This document shows positions 1-8,067 of a stretch of DNA of 64,000 nucleotides, one piece after another; within the stretch, counting starts at the first letter, position 1; each line of letters begins with the position of its first letter. The translations under genes were made by a program, and so were the position numbers. This DNA is from Danxiaibacter flavus (lineage in GTDB: Bacteria > Bacteroidota > Bacteroidia > Chitinophagales > Chitinophagaceae): contig NZ_JAULBC010000011.1 of assembly GCF_041060425.1 (NCBI RefSeq), positions 156,409 through 220,408 of the forward strand. Reading direction: 5' to 3'. The notes below the pieces were generated by a model, which saw nothing but the letters and a program-made list of their open reading frames with translations, was not told where the DNA came from and did no database searches.

Positions 1-713
1 CATTCGTTGTTTTTCCGGAACACAATACCTTTCAACACGCCATCATCAGCAATAAAAATATCCTGCTGTGAGGTTTTTAGCAATGTCATTACTTTTTTAG
101 GGGTGGTGTCTACCAGTTGGTAGCCGTTGGGGCTAAGTTGCGCATATAAGACATTATTACTTTCAACGGTCACAGCCGCGGTGCCGGCAACTACACCTGC
201 AGAAGGCACTGGGCTCGCTGTAGCCGCTACACTTGCAGGAGGCACAGCGCTTGCAGCTGTTTCCATAGGCTGAATGGCCTTAGTGCTATCGTATTTATAC
301 TGTGCTGCTTTCAGTGAGGCAAATGCATTTTGTAATGCCTCTGAGTACGCAACCGCCCATTCTTTTGCTGAACTTTTTCCTTCGCCACTTTTAAAGATAA
401 CATTGCCCTGACAATCTTTCAACAGCAGCGTTAAAACGGTAGTTAAAAACTTCTTCTTCTCAACGATTTCTGCTTTTAGTGCATTGCATTTATTGGCGGC
501 AACTTCCGGTGGCAACACCTCATTGGTCAGGAAAGCATTAAATCCTACTCCCTGGAGCAATAATTTAGTGTAGGTGTTCACTCCATACTGATCATCTGAT
601 CTCAAAAAATCAAATTTTTGAGGTACCAATACGTACCTGTAACTATTGATGGTATTTTGCGAACGGGCCGTGATAGCAAAGGATAAGGCCAGTAATATTG
701 CAGCTATTTTCAT
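1..713 (-). CDS. Exported protein of unknown function, 3' part missing
   Basis: The minus strand is open from an ATG at 713 to the window edge, so the C-terminus is missing. The N-terminus MKIAAILLALSFAITARSQ is a clear Sec signal peptide with likely cleavage at ARS-Q. The following stretch mixes charged and hydrophobic residues, then comes a low-complexity Ala/Pro/Ser/Val segment (plus-strand 180-270), then an ordinary C-terminal part. An in-frame ATG at 722 would add three residues (MIH); I prefer 713 because the signal peptide then starts directly with Met-Lys. No family is recognised. It should be periplasmic or surface located. Confidence 0.75.
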   Translation of the reverse strand, partial: MKIAAILLALSFAITARSQNTINSYRYVLVPQKFDFLRSDDQYGVNTYTKLLLQGVGFNAFLTNEVLPPEVAANKCNALKAEIVEKKKFLTTVLTLLLKDCQGNVIFKSGEGKSSAKEWAVAYSEALQNAFASLKAAQYKYDSTKAIQPMETAASAVPPASVAATASPVPSAGVVAGTAAVTVESNNVLYAQLSPNGYQLVDTTPKKVMTLLKTSQQDIFIADDGVLKGIVFRKNNE

Positions 714-974
714 ATGAATCATGATGGTATTAAACGAAGATATATAAACTTATCATTAGCTCCGCTTCTTCCTTACACGACAATCAGCCTGGCGATTGAA
801 GCTATCATGCGACTATTGAATTCAGTGCTCAATTATGACAAGTAAATTCAGCTTAATGCCATTTAATTAAGGACACTGTGCCTGTATTGCTCCAGGGGAG
901 TATCCTGTTTGTAGAATGGAAAAAAAATGGGTCGCCTAAGCTAAGTTAGGAGCCACCTGTAAATCATTACCGGA

Positions 975-1040
975 GACTCCGCTGGAGTCTGATGATACTA
1001 AAATCCTGATTTTCTATAAACAGGAAGCTCCGCTGGAGCT
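975..1040. repeat. Pair of 15-bp palindromes
   Basis: Two palindromes with the same core, gactccgctggagtc at 975-989 and agctccgctggagct at 1026-1040, have starts 51 bp apart. Each has 6-bp arms around GCT, and the outer bases differ in a compensating way. They lie just before a copy of the R1 intergenic repeat. They could be regulator sites or small hairpins belonging to the repeat. Confidence 0.5.
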
Positions 1041-1043
1041 TTC

Positions 1044-1160
1044 GGCTCTCCTTAAAGCCTTCGCGGCAAGAACTTTTCAGCAACATCTCTTCCCGAGCTG
1101 TTCATTGGGTAGGGGCTTTGCGGGATAGGAGGGACTCGCTTTCGCAAGTGCATCTAACTA
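1044..1160 (+). repeat. Intergenic repeat R1, copy a
   Basis: This is a degenerate copy of a sequence also found at about 2640-2765, 3787-3913, 5838-5950 and 6546-6640. The best conserved core is gttgggtagggactttgc followed by gataggagg and a ctcactttcgcaagtgcatctaa-like stretch. No conserved reading frame links the copies, so this is non-coding repeat DNA. Confidence 0.7.
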
Positions 1161-1245
1161 GCTTTTTTATTGACATACCTTGACAAATCCTTAGCTTTGC
1201 GTTTCCTAAAATTTCTTACATAATGCTAGTCACAACTAATTTTCT

Positions 1246-1328
1246 GCAAAGCCCGTGCTATGGTGTGGAGTGGCGAAAGCCCCCAGCGCATGTAAGAATG
1301 CGTAGGACACCTAAAGCACGGGCTTTGC
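1246..1328 (+). promoter_or_regulatory. Strongly folded leader element upstream of the 69-residue gene
   Basis: A perfect 14-bp outer stem pairs 1246-1259 (gcaaagcccgtgct) with 1315-1328. Inside, GGTGT 1262-1266 pairs with ACACC 1307-1311. That second stem encloses two hairpins: GGC-GAAA-GCC at 1272-1281 with a GNRA tetraloop, and CGCAT/ATGCG at 1287-1302 with a six-base loop. The loop region reads ATGTAAGAA (1290-1298), the complement of TTCTTACAT, which occurs on both sides at 1213-1221 and 1340-1348; the latter ends one base before the ATG at 1350. This suggests a cis-acting RNA, or a small mobile element with flanking repeats. I do not recognise it as a known class. Confidence 0.55.
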
Positions 1329-1349
1329 ATTCCCTAAAATTCTTACATT

Positions 1350-1559
1350 ATGGCATTAACATTTGGCAAAGACGGCATGTCAATTGAATTAAGCAAGACG
1401 ACTATCTACGCCGACTATTACGAAATGCAATTAAGTTTGATCAACTTGTTGAAGAATTATGTTTCTAATGATTATGGCCAAGGTGACGGTTCAGAAATTT
1501 ATCACGGCCTGGAATTATTGGAAGCAATGCTTGTTTCTCCTGAACAAATGAAACTGTAA
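1350..1559 (+). CDS. Small protein of unknown function (69 aa)
   Basis: This short frame begins MALTFGKDGMSIEL and is acidic, with a helical-looking middle (about residues 24-40) and no signal peptide or membrane segment. Two things argue that it is real: a good intrinsic terminator lies 28 bases after its stop, and a highly structured element precedes its start. No family is recognised. The sequence just before the ATG is complementary to a loop of the upstream folded element, which may control translation. Confidence 0.6.
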   Translation: MALTFGKDGMSIELSKTTIYADYYEMQLSLINLLKNYVSNDYGQGDGSEIYHGLELLEAMLVSPEQMKL

Positions 1560-1587
1560 AGCTGGTCAAGCATATTTTTAATCTTTC

Positions 1588-1613
1588 AAAAGCCTGCATT
1601 TTGTAGGCTTTTT
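1588..1613 (+). terminator. Rho-independent terminator
   Basis: An 11-bp stem (aaaagcctgca with tgtaggctttt, one G-U pair) has a three-base loop and a T-run. It lies 28 bases after the stop of the 69-residue gene and so defines the end of that transcript. It may also work in reverse. Confidence 0.8.
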
Positions 1614-1758
1614 GTATTTTCCGTATGACAACTAACGAAGTTGTTTGCTCTCACAAACGCGAAGTCCATGGAGACTTTGTGTTGAAGATAAATAAATTTA
1701 AGTTAGTTTATATCTGGAACCGTATAGCCTAAAAATTATCACTCACATCATATATATA

Positions 1759-2487
1759 ATGATAAATAAACGATCCTTTTTAAGAAAAGTAATGGATTTA
1801 ATGGAACCCAAAATGAATCTGCTTGGGTTTGAAAAATCGTATTCGTCACAATGGTTTACGAGAGACAAAGTCAAACATTTTAAACTAGTATATACTTTGG
1901 TTCCTTTTGACAGGTTTGATATGAAAAGCAACAAGTCAGGTTTGACAATTGAATCATTTATAGACATATTTAATGGGCCGATCGAGAAGGAATACTTAAA
2001 GATCACTCAACGGATTGGCGCCAAGCTGCATGATTTGCAAACAATAGGCGGATACACAGCGGACATTAAAGAAAATCCAACCGATGAGTTAAAATTTCGT
2101 AACAACAGATTAACGATTTGGAGTTTTGCTGAGGATGACGCTAGTGAGAGTTCTACATTGCTAATAAAATATTTTGAAGATGTCGCGTTGCCCTATTATG
2201 AGAAATATGCAAATTGGCTTGCCTTAGATAATATTCTCAACAATAGCATTAATCAAGTAAAGAGTAGTATTCATTGCCGAATTGAAACTGAAAGGGATTT
2301 GCGTGGAATAATTTTAGCTAAGTTGATCAATCGACCCGATTTAAATGATATAATCAAAGTGCATTATCGACGACTTATATCTTTTAATAGTTCAGAATAT
2401 ATGATTGAATATGAAAAATTATTAAAATTACTTCCTCAAATACAACCTCTTTTTTCATCTCCCAAAGAAGCTTTTGAAGCATTATGA
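1759..2487 (+). CDS. Hypothetical cytoplasmic protein (242 aa)
   Basis: The frame opens at an ATG in an AT-rich leader and encodes a soluble protein without signal peptide or membrane helix. The first half looks alpha/beta (a LVYTLVPF strand, a FIDIFNGPIEKEY stretch), and the C-terminal third is charged and helical, ending SPKEAFEAL. I do not recognise a catalytic motif. The length and codon use look like a genuine gene. It stands alone between repeat-rich spacers. Plasmid- or phage-type accessory origin is possible but nothing proves it. Confidence 0.65.
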   Translation: MINKRSFLRKVMDLMEPKMNLLGFEKSYSSQWFTRDKVKHFKLVYTLVPFDRFDMKSNKSGLTIESFIDIFNGPIEKEYLKITQRIGAKLHDLQTIGGYTADIKENPTDELKFRNNRLTIWSFAEDDASESSTLLIKYFEDVALPYYEKYANWLALDNILNNSINQVKSSIHCRIETERDLRGIILAKLINRPDLNDIIKVHYRRLISFNSSEYMIEYEKLLKLLPQIQPLFSSPKEAFEAL

Positions 2488-2509
2488 TCTGCCTTGTTCG
2501 ACATGTTTC

Positions 2510-2765
2510 CTCAGCCGTTGGTATTGCAAATTTACGCTGTCCGCCGTTGTTGCGTGTGTCGGGTTGGCGATGAGCGCTGGCACACCAACAACAAAGAATG
2601 TAAGTATAAAATAGTGGCCTACACCTTCATTTTAATTTTTTGGGTACTCCGCAAGGTCTTCGCGTCAAAAGATTTTCCCCAATATCTCCTCACGAGCCTT
2701 CTACGTTGGGCAGGGACTTTGTAAGATAGGAGGAGAATCACTTTCAAAGGTGTATCTATTATGCT
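2510..2765 (+). repeat. Composite intergenic repeat R0+R1, copy b
   Basis: The first half (R0, about 2510-2640) matches 3660-3785: both read tttacgctgtccgcc, then tgttgcgtgtgtcgggttgg, then ggcacaccaacaacaaagaa, then gtggcctacaccttcatt. The second half is repeat R1 with its gggactttg and gataggagga core. R0 contains an imperfect inverted repeat (ttgttgcgtgtgtc against ggcacaccaacaacaa). A 76-residue frame across it is not conserved in the sister copy, so this is not a gene. Confidence 0.7.
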
Positions 2766-2834
2766 AGAGGAATAAACAATGCAGATTTCTAGTTATCCAG
2801 TTTTATTGTTGCCTGCGAAAAGTTCGTTGAGTGA

Positions 2835-3470
2835 CTAATTATTAAAATTTTCCTGGTAAAATTTGCAATCCTTTTTCATCAAACAAACTGGGCATTCAGG
2901 CTTAGGCCGGCATATATCACGACCTAAGAACGACATCGCCATACCTGCATCCCATTCATTCTTAGGCAATACTTCCATCATTTGTTTTTCAATAACAACC
3001 GGGTCTTCTGAATTAGCAATACCCAGCCGGTTGGATACACGCACCGTATGAAGATCAACCATAATGCCCTCAGCTTCAACCCCCGCATAACGCTTTATTA
3101 CATTCGCGGATTTACGGCCAATGCCAGGCAGTTTCACTAATTCTTCCATCGTCAATGGTATGGCCTTGTCTGTTTTTACTGCCTTAGCAATTTTACTAAG
3201 CCATTCAGCCTTGTTTCCGTGATTGATGACCTTCGTTATATGTGGTATAATTGCCGCCGGTGTTGCCTGGGAAAGCCTTGCCATAGTTGGGAATTCTTTG
3301 AATAAATCCGGTGCTACGCTATTGATCAGCTTGTCATTGCTTCTTGCTGAAAGAACGACCATCACCATCATTTCATACAAATTCTTAGCTTCCAGTGGAT
3401 GAGGTGTGTCTTTATATTTTTTTATTAACGGCTTTACCGCAGCCGCCCAGTCGATGTTTTGCTGTTTCAT
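2835..3470 (-). CDS. nth: Endonuclease III-type DNA glycosylase/AP lyase
   Basis: This 211-residue protein is base-excision repair glycosylase/AP lyase of the Nth family. The helix-hairpin-helix LPGIGRKSANV spans residues 114-124, with catalytic Lys120. Catalytic Asp139 lies in MVDLHTVRV. The C-terminal iron-sulphur cysteines are C187, C193, C196 and C202. Their spacing X5-X2-X5 is one residue shorter at the first gap than the E. coli X6-X2-X5 pattern. The segment usually LSAQ is LSAR here. Length equals that of typical Nth. The gene stands alone between repeat-bearing spacers, with its start at 3470 only a few bases after a short AT-rich leader. Confidence 0.9.
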   Translation of the reverse strand: MKQQNIDWAAAVKPLIKKYKDTPHPLEAKNLYEMMVMVVLSARSNDKLINSVAPDLFKEFPTMARLSQATPAAIIPHITKVINHGNKAEWLSKIAKAVKTDKAIPLTMEELVKLPGIGRKSANVIKRYAGVEAEGIMVDLHTVRVSNRLGIANSEDPVVIEKQMMEVLPKNEWDAGMAMSFLGRDICRPKPECPVCLMKKDCKFYQENFNN

Positions 3471-3659
3471 AAGTGTTTAATGGAGTTAAAAGTACGGTTA
3501 TTTGGAATATTTTGTTCAACACTCAGCTCGCCAGAAATTTGAAATCATTTCAACTAATTTGATTTAGCCGAAAACAAAAAGCCGGAAAAATAAATACTTT
3601 GACAGCTTTTAGAGGAATTTCATATAATTTTTTTTGGTTCTCTGTAAAGTCCAGGTTTC

Positions 3660-4113
3660 TGCCGCCCTTGATGTTGCACATTTACGCTGTCCGCCTTTGT
3701 TGCGTGTGTCGGGTTGGCCATGAGAGCTGGCACACCAACAACAAAGAATGTAACTAGAATAGTGGCCTACACCTTCATTCCAGTTTTTTGTAGTCCGCAA
3801 GGTCTTCGCGCCAAAAGCCTTTCCGCAATATCTCCTTCCCGAGCCTTGTGCGTTGGGTAGGGACTTTGCTTGATAGGAGGAGACTCACTTTCGTAAGGTG
3901 TATCTAATATGCTGTAACTAATTATATGGAGTTGGGGGATGTTAATCTAACAGTATAATCCTTATATTATCGAGTGACGCCCAGCGAATTTATTTTGTTC
4001 TCCTAAACGCAAAGTCCCAGGCATATACACAAGTCCCTTTATGGAAACTTTACGCAGAAATTCCTGTAATAAGATTTAATTTCGAAGATTTCGCTGAGAA
4101 AAAAAATTTAATA
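3660..4113 (+). repeat. Composite intergenic repeat R0+R1+R2, copy c (most complete)
   Basis: All three blocks are joined here: R0 3660-3785, R1 3787-3913 and R2 3914-4113. R2 contains ttatcgagtgacgcccagcg, then cctaaacgcaaagtccca, then gtaataagatttaatttcga. R2 recurs at 5951-6135 and 6641-6790. Copies b, d and e each hold only part of this order, which suggests decay of a once larger unit. No conserved coding frame is visible. Confidence 0.7.
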
Positions 4114-4287
4114 AAACCACTTTCACTAAGCCTTCTTACAACCCTTTGCCAGAAAGAACTAGGAGAGAATTTGCCAAACATTTTTTGACCATTATGCCAT
4201 AAATTGAAAAGATGTTCTAAGGCCTAAACTGTTATATTTGAGTATCATTTTTCTATTATAGGCTCTAAACATATAAACAGCTTTTCT

Positions 4288-5571
4288 ATGTCAAAAGTTA
4301 CTCGCCGCATTTTATTTTTCATCACATTAATTGCATTCAGTGCTGCACAATTGAGTGCACAGCAACTTAAAGCCGGTGCCGCTTTTAGAGTTATTACACC
4401 ATCACCTTTATTACCGGTTTCTGGTGGTGTTGGAATCCCCAAACCTGTAACCCAAAAACAAGGCGATTTGTTTGTTCGGGCTATGGTACTTGAAAAAGGA
4501 GGCGTACGGGTTGCCATCGTTGGTATCGATAATCTTGGTTGGACATCAGTTCTCGGCGACCGCTCCAGAGCATTGATAAAGGGCATTCCTCCTGAAAATG
4601 TATTGATCGGAGCAACTCATACGCATAGCGCTCCTGATGCGTATGCATTTGCAGATGAAAATGGCAAACATTTAGCGGATTTGAAATGGCTCGACTGGTG
4701 TACAAAGCAAATTGCCGATGCTGTAAATGAAGCCGTTAGTAAATTGACACCTGCTACGTTGAAAACGGCAGTTGGCGAAGCCCAGGGCAAGATTGCATTT
4801 AATTATTACGCTGAACAATTATACGACCCACGTTGCGGTGTTATTCAGGCTATTGGAATTACCGGCAAATCAAAAGGTAAAGTATTAGCTACGTTAGTAA
4901 ATTACGCAGTTCATCCGGAAATTATTGGATCAAAAAGAGGAATTCTTAGTCCGGATTTATGCGGTCCATTATACGATCGTATCGAATCTAAAGTTGGAGG
5001 AGTTGCAATATTTATGAATAGCGCACAGGGAGGAATGGTTACCGCCGATAACCGCAGTGACAATGGGCAGGAGAAAAGTGATTATGCAGAATGCAAGCGT
5101 ATTGGAGAATTGCTTGCGGATGAGGCGTTGAGAATTGTAAGCGATGCGAAAGAACAAACAAATCCAACCCTTTCATGTTTTTCTAAAAAAGTTACATTCC
5201 CGGTAGAATCAAAATTAATGCAATACATTCTGGCGAGCACACCGCTTAAATCACCAGATATGAAAACGGATGCAGTTTCTACACGTATTAATCTGCTGAA
5301 TATTGGAACTGCACAAGTTCTAACAATTCCAGGAGAAGCATTGCCAAACGTTGGATACTATGTTAAGCGTCACATGCATACAAAACAACCATTTTTGTTT
5401 GGTCTTACTAATGATGCTTTCGGATATATGCTTTCCAAAGTTGATTTTGATAGTTTTAAGAGGTATGAATATGTTAGCAGAACAAGCCTCGGTGAGCAAA
5501 CTGCTGAGATTTATATGAAAGAAGCGTTAGACCTTGTAAATGCAAATCCTGCTGCCGATGACGCAAATTAA
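4288..5571 (+). CDS. Secreted neutral/alkaline ceramidase-like amidohydrolase
   Basis: This 427-residue exported protein has a signal peptide (about residues 1-25, ending LSAQQ). It resembles the N-terminal catalytic domain of the neutral ceramidase superfamily. GATHTHSAPDA carries His111 and His113, equivalent to the THTHSGP zinc site of ceramidases, and VNYAVHPEI supplies His209. A later segment resembles the conserved FGLTNDAFGYM region. The protein is shorter than true ceramidases (about 650-700 aa) and appears to lack the C-terminal immunoglobulin-like domain, so the substrate (an N-acyl lipid or another amide) is unknown. It sits alone, with repeat-filled spacers on both sides. Confidence 0.75.
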   Translation: MSKVTRRILFFITLIAFSAAQLSAQQLKAGAAFRVITPSPLLPVSGGVGIPKPVTQKQGDLFVRAMVLEKGGVRVAIVGIDNLGWTSVLGDRSRALIKGIPPENVLIGATHTHSAPDAYAFADENGKHLADLKWLDWCTKQIADAVNEAVSKLTPATLKTAVGEAQGKIAFNYYAEQLYDPRCGVIQAIGITGKSKGKVLATLVNYAVHPEIIGSKRGILSPDLCGPLYDRIESKVGGVAIFMNSAQGGMVTADNRSDNGQEKSDYAECKRIGELLADEALRIVSDAKEQTNPTLSCFSKKVTFPVESKLMQYILASTPLKSPDMKTDAVSTRINLLNIGTAQVLTIPGEALPNVGYYVKRHMHTKQPFLFGLTNDAFGYMLSKVDFDSFKRYEYVSRTSLGEQTAEIYMKEALDLVNANPAADDAN

Positions 5572-5592
5572 TGTTATATAAAATAGAATGTT

Positions 5593-5669
5593 TCTGCCGA
5601 AGAGTTGAAAAGATGGAGTATACGGTTTAATATTGCCGATCAATTAGTTTTCACGTCATCTTCGGCAGA
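5593..5669. repeat. 11-bp perfect inverted repeat after the ceramidase-like gene
   Basis: Arms tctgccgaaga (5593-5603) and tcttcggcaga (5659-5669) are separated by 55 bases and can be extended outward with two mismatches. The position, 22 bases after the stop, would suit a transcript end, but there is no T-run. It may be a relic of a small mobile element. Confidence 0.45.
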
Positions 5670-5837
5670 TGCATTCATTCGAATCTCTTTTAGATAAGTT
5701 CAATCAACTTTTCTCTACCCGTCATTTTCCTTCATAGTCGGCTTCATTATACAATCCCACAGATTATTTTTTAGACCTTGGCGGTAAACGAATTCGCAGC
5801 GTCATTTGTCTGATGGCTAATGAGCTTCGCTTCAGTA

Positions 5838-6135
5838 CAAAGTCTCCACAGCCAAAACTTTTTTCGCATATCTCATTCCGGGCCCTGTGCGTTGGGTAGG
5901 GACTTTGCGAGATAGGAGGATACTCACTTTCGCAAGTACATCTAATATGCAGTAGCCAATTATATAGAGTTGGAAGATGTTAATTTAACTGTATAACCTT
6001 TATGTTATCGGGTGACGCCTAACGAATTTATGTGTTCCCCTACCATGCATACACACAATGCCCTTGATAGAGACTTTGCGCAGAAACTCCTGTAAATAAG
6101 ATTTAATTTCGAAGACTTTTCGGAGAAAAAAATTA
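5838..6135 (+). repeat. Composite intergenic repeat R1+R2, copy d
   Basis: R1 (5838-5950) reads gtgcgttgggtagggacttt, then gcgagataggagga. R2 (5951-6135) reads gatgttaatttaactgtata, then cgggtgacgcctaacgaattta, then taagatttaatttcgaagac. The R0 block is absent. The copy ends 24 bases before the GTG start of the next gene, so it would form that gene's leader. Confidence 0.7.
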
Positions 6136-6159
6136 TCCGGATCGAAAAAAAGATAAATA

Positions 6160-6504
6160 GTGAAATCTAAACAAAGTAATTGGACCATTCCATTATTAGT
6201 AACTGCAGCGATCATCTTGTCTATATGTACATATAAAGCAGGAAATGATGAGAAGGAAGAATTAAAAAAATATCCTGGAGAGACAATTGGGATTATTTAT
6301 AAATATGGATCGGATGCAAAAGGGCATTCTCACGTGGATTATTATTATTTGGTTGATGGAAAAAAGTACAAAGATTTTTCAATGTTAAAGAAATTTGGAG
6401 ACTCACAATTTGACACCAGTCATATTGGAGAAAAATATACTGTAATATATTCAACGAGAAACCCTAAAATCAATCAAATTGATTTTGATCGTCCGCAGGA
6501 ATAA
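6160..6504 (+). CDS. Small single-span membrane protein (114 aa)
   Basis: I place the start at GTG 6160, giving MKSKQSNWTIPLLVTAAIILSI; no ATG lies in frame close by. One hydrophobic segment (about residues 9-25) is followed by a polar domain with YYYLVDGKKYKDF and a VIYSTRNPKINQIDF ending. This layout resembles small DUF3592-like domains, which also read as YSxxNPxxN, but the match is weak. The protein is probably inner-membrane anchored with its domain outside. The whole leader is repeat copy d. Confidence 0.6.
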   Translation: MKSKQSNWTIPLLVTAAIILSICTYKAGNDEKEELKKYPGETIGIIYKYGSDAKGHSHVDYYYLVDGKKYKDFSMLKKFGDSQFDTSHIGEKYTVIYSTRNPKINQIDFDRPQE

Positions 6505-6545
6505 ATTATTAGCGAATTCTAAATGAATAATTTAAGATCATATCT

Positions 6546-6790
6546 TGGTTCTCCGCAAAGTCTTCGTGGCAAGAACTTTTCCGCAATGCCGGGACTTTGC
6601 GAGATAGGAGAAGAGTCACTTTCGCAAGTGCATGTAATACGCAGTAGCCTATTATATAGAGTTGCAGTATCTTAATCTAACGGGATAGCTGTTAGATTAT
6701 CGTGTGATGCCTAACGAATTTATTTGTTTTCCTAAACGCAAAGTCCCAATGCCTGCACAGCAGGGCTCTGGTGTTGACTTTGGGGATAAA
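6546..6790 (+). repeat. Composite intergenic repeat R1+R2, copy e
   Basis: R1 (6546-6640) has an internal deletion: tccgcaatgccgggactttg skips the cccgagccttgtgcgttggg part seen in copy c. R2 (6641-6790) reads attatatagagttgcag, then gtgatgcctaacgaattta, then cctaaacgcaaagtcccaa. It follows the 114-aa gene directly. Confidence 0.65.
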
Positions 6791-6897
6791 AAGCAAGCCC
6801 TTTTGTTAAAGCAATTTTAATTAAGAAATAGTCTTGCAACAAGGAGCGTATTTTTAGTTGATATTTCATAACGCCGGTCATCCTTAAAAGCTAACTT

Positions 6898-7851
6898 TTG
6901 AAAAACTTATTTGCACCCGTTTTTTTATTAACCATAATGTCCGCTTGCATAAGTTGCAATGATTGTATAAGCACAATGCCGGAATACTTATCCCCGTATT
7001 CTTCACCAGTTTGGCATCCTGATGGAAATGTTCTGTTTTTTAACTGGGTACCATTGATAAACAGGCACAAGCCTCGTGGCTATTGCAAAGACGTTGAGTA
7101 TACCTACAACATAGACTCGTTGGGATTTTGGCGTATTAATAAAGATGGCACCAATTTAAAACGGGCACTGCCATATGCGTTGGAGAATGCTTCATGGTCG
7201 CCTGACGGTAAATGGCTGGCCTATAATTATGGTGCCAATATTTTCAAAATCGCTTTTGACGGGCAAAACTTTGATACGTCCCACATAGTACAGTTAACAA
7301 ATAATGGATTTGGGAACTATAAACCTTCCTGGAATGACACAGGTGATTCTATTTATTATGAATCAAGCGAATTCGGTCCATCCGGCTTCCTTAAGATTTG
7401 CAAAATGGCTGCTGATGGAACCGCCAGAAAATTAATTGGCAATAAAGGCATTGACACGCTCTATAGTCGCGAACCCTGTTTCATTAATCCGGACCTCGTC
7501 CTTCACGTTCGTGGCGACACCATTTCAGATCATGTATATGCAATGAATGCCAACGGTGATAAGGTTAGAAAACTCACTAAAAATGTTAGTGTAATCACAG
7601 GTATCTATCATCCTAACTACTACAACAACAAGATCTATTATGAAGATGATGGCGTTTGGTCATGTAATCTCGATGGTTCCAATCTTAAAGAGTTAGTCCA
7701 TTACTCGTTTCTGGGATATTCGATTTCTAAAGACGGAACAATTGCTTTTGTTTTATTTGACAGCCAAAATATTGACAGATCTCACGGAGTAATAATGTTT
7801 ATGGACGAAAATGGCAACCACAAAAAACAATTTACATTCAATAATTATTAA
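6898..7851 (+). CDS. WD40-like (TolB/PD40) beta-propeller lipoprotein
   Basis: The 317-residue frame begins at TTG 6898; the first residues MKNLFAPVFLLTIMSACISC form a lipoprotein signal with a candidate lipidated Cys17 or Cys20. Repeating units of the PD40/TolB type follow: PVWHPDGNVLFF, WRINKDGTNLKRAL, ASWSPDGKWLAY and WSCNLDGSNLKEL. These suggest a beta-propeller of about six blades held at the envelope. Such proteins often bind partners rather than catalyse. The TTG start is uncommon, but the signal peptide would be lost with any later start. No partner gene lies beside it. Confidence 0.7.
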   Translation: MKNLFAPVFLLTIMSACISCNDCISTMPEYLSPYSSPVWHPDGNVLFFNWVPLINRHKPRGYCKDVEYTYNIDSLGFWRINKDGTNLKRALPYALENASWSPDGKWLAYNYGANIFKIAFDGQNFDTSHIVQLTNNGFGNYKPSWNDTGDSIYYESSEFGPSGFLKICKMAADGTARKLIGNKGIDTLYSREPCFINPDLVLHVRGDTISDHVYAMNANGDKVRKLTKNVSVITGIYHPNYYNNKIYYEDDGVWSCNLDGSNLKELVHYSFLGYSISKDGTIAFVLFDSQNIDRSHGVIMFMDENGNHKKQFTFNNY

Positions 7852-8067
7852 AGAGAAAAGAATTTGTAAACGCATGACTGAAGAGTCGGATTTGTACAGT
7901 TGTGATTCTTAAATGATGAAGTAACACTCTACCTACAAGTATTGAGTCTCTTGGCCTGTGGGCGCTACCAGCCTGCGCCACATCCTAACTTTTGTAGCAA
8001 AGGATTTCATTGTTTCTGAATTACAGCTATAGCTAACTTTGTTGCCAGCAGCACAACTAAAAGCGTA

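Noticed and set aside
1222..1389. 55-residue frame running through the folded element before the 69-residue gene
   Set aside because: It ends just inside the 69-residue gene in another frame, and its sequence is explained by the hairpin arms; no sign of a protein.
2494..2724. 76-residue frame across repeat copy b
   Set aside because: The sister copy c does not keep the frame, so it follows the repeat and not a gene.
3609..3800. 63-residue minus-strand frame in repeat copy c
   Set aside because: It lies in repeat DNA, is not kept in copy b, and has no protein-like composition.
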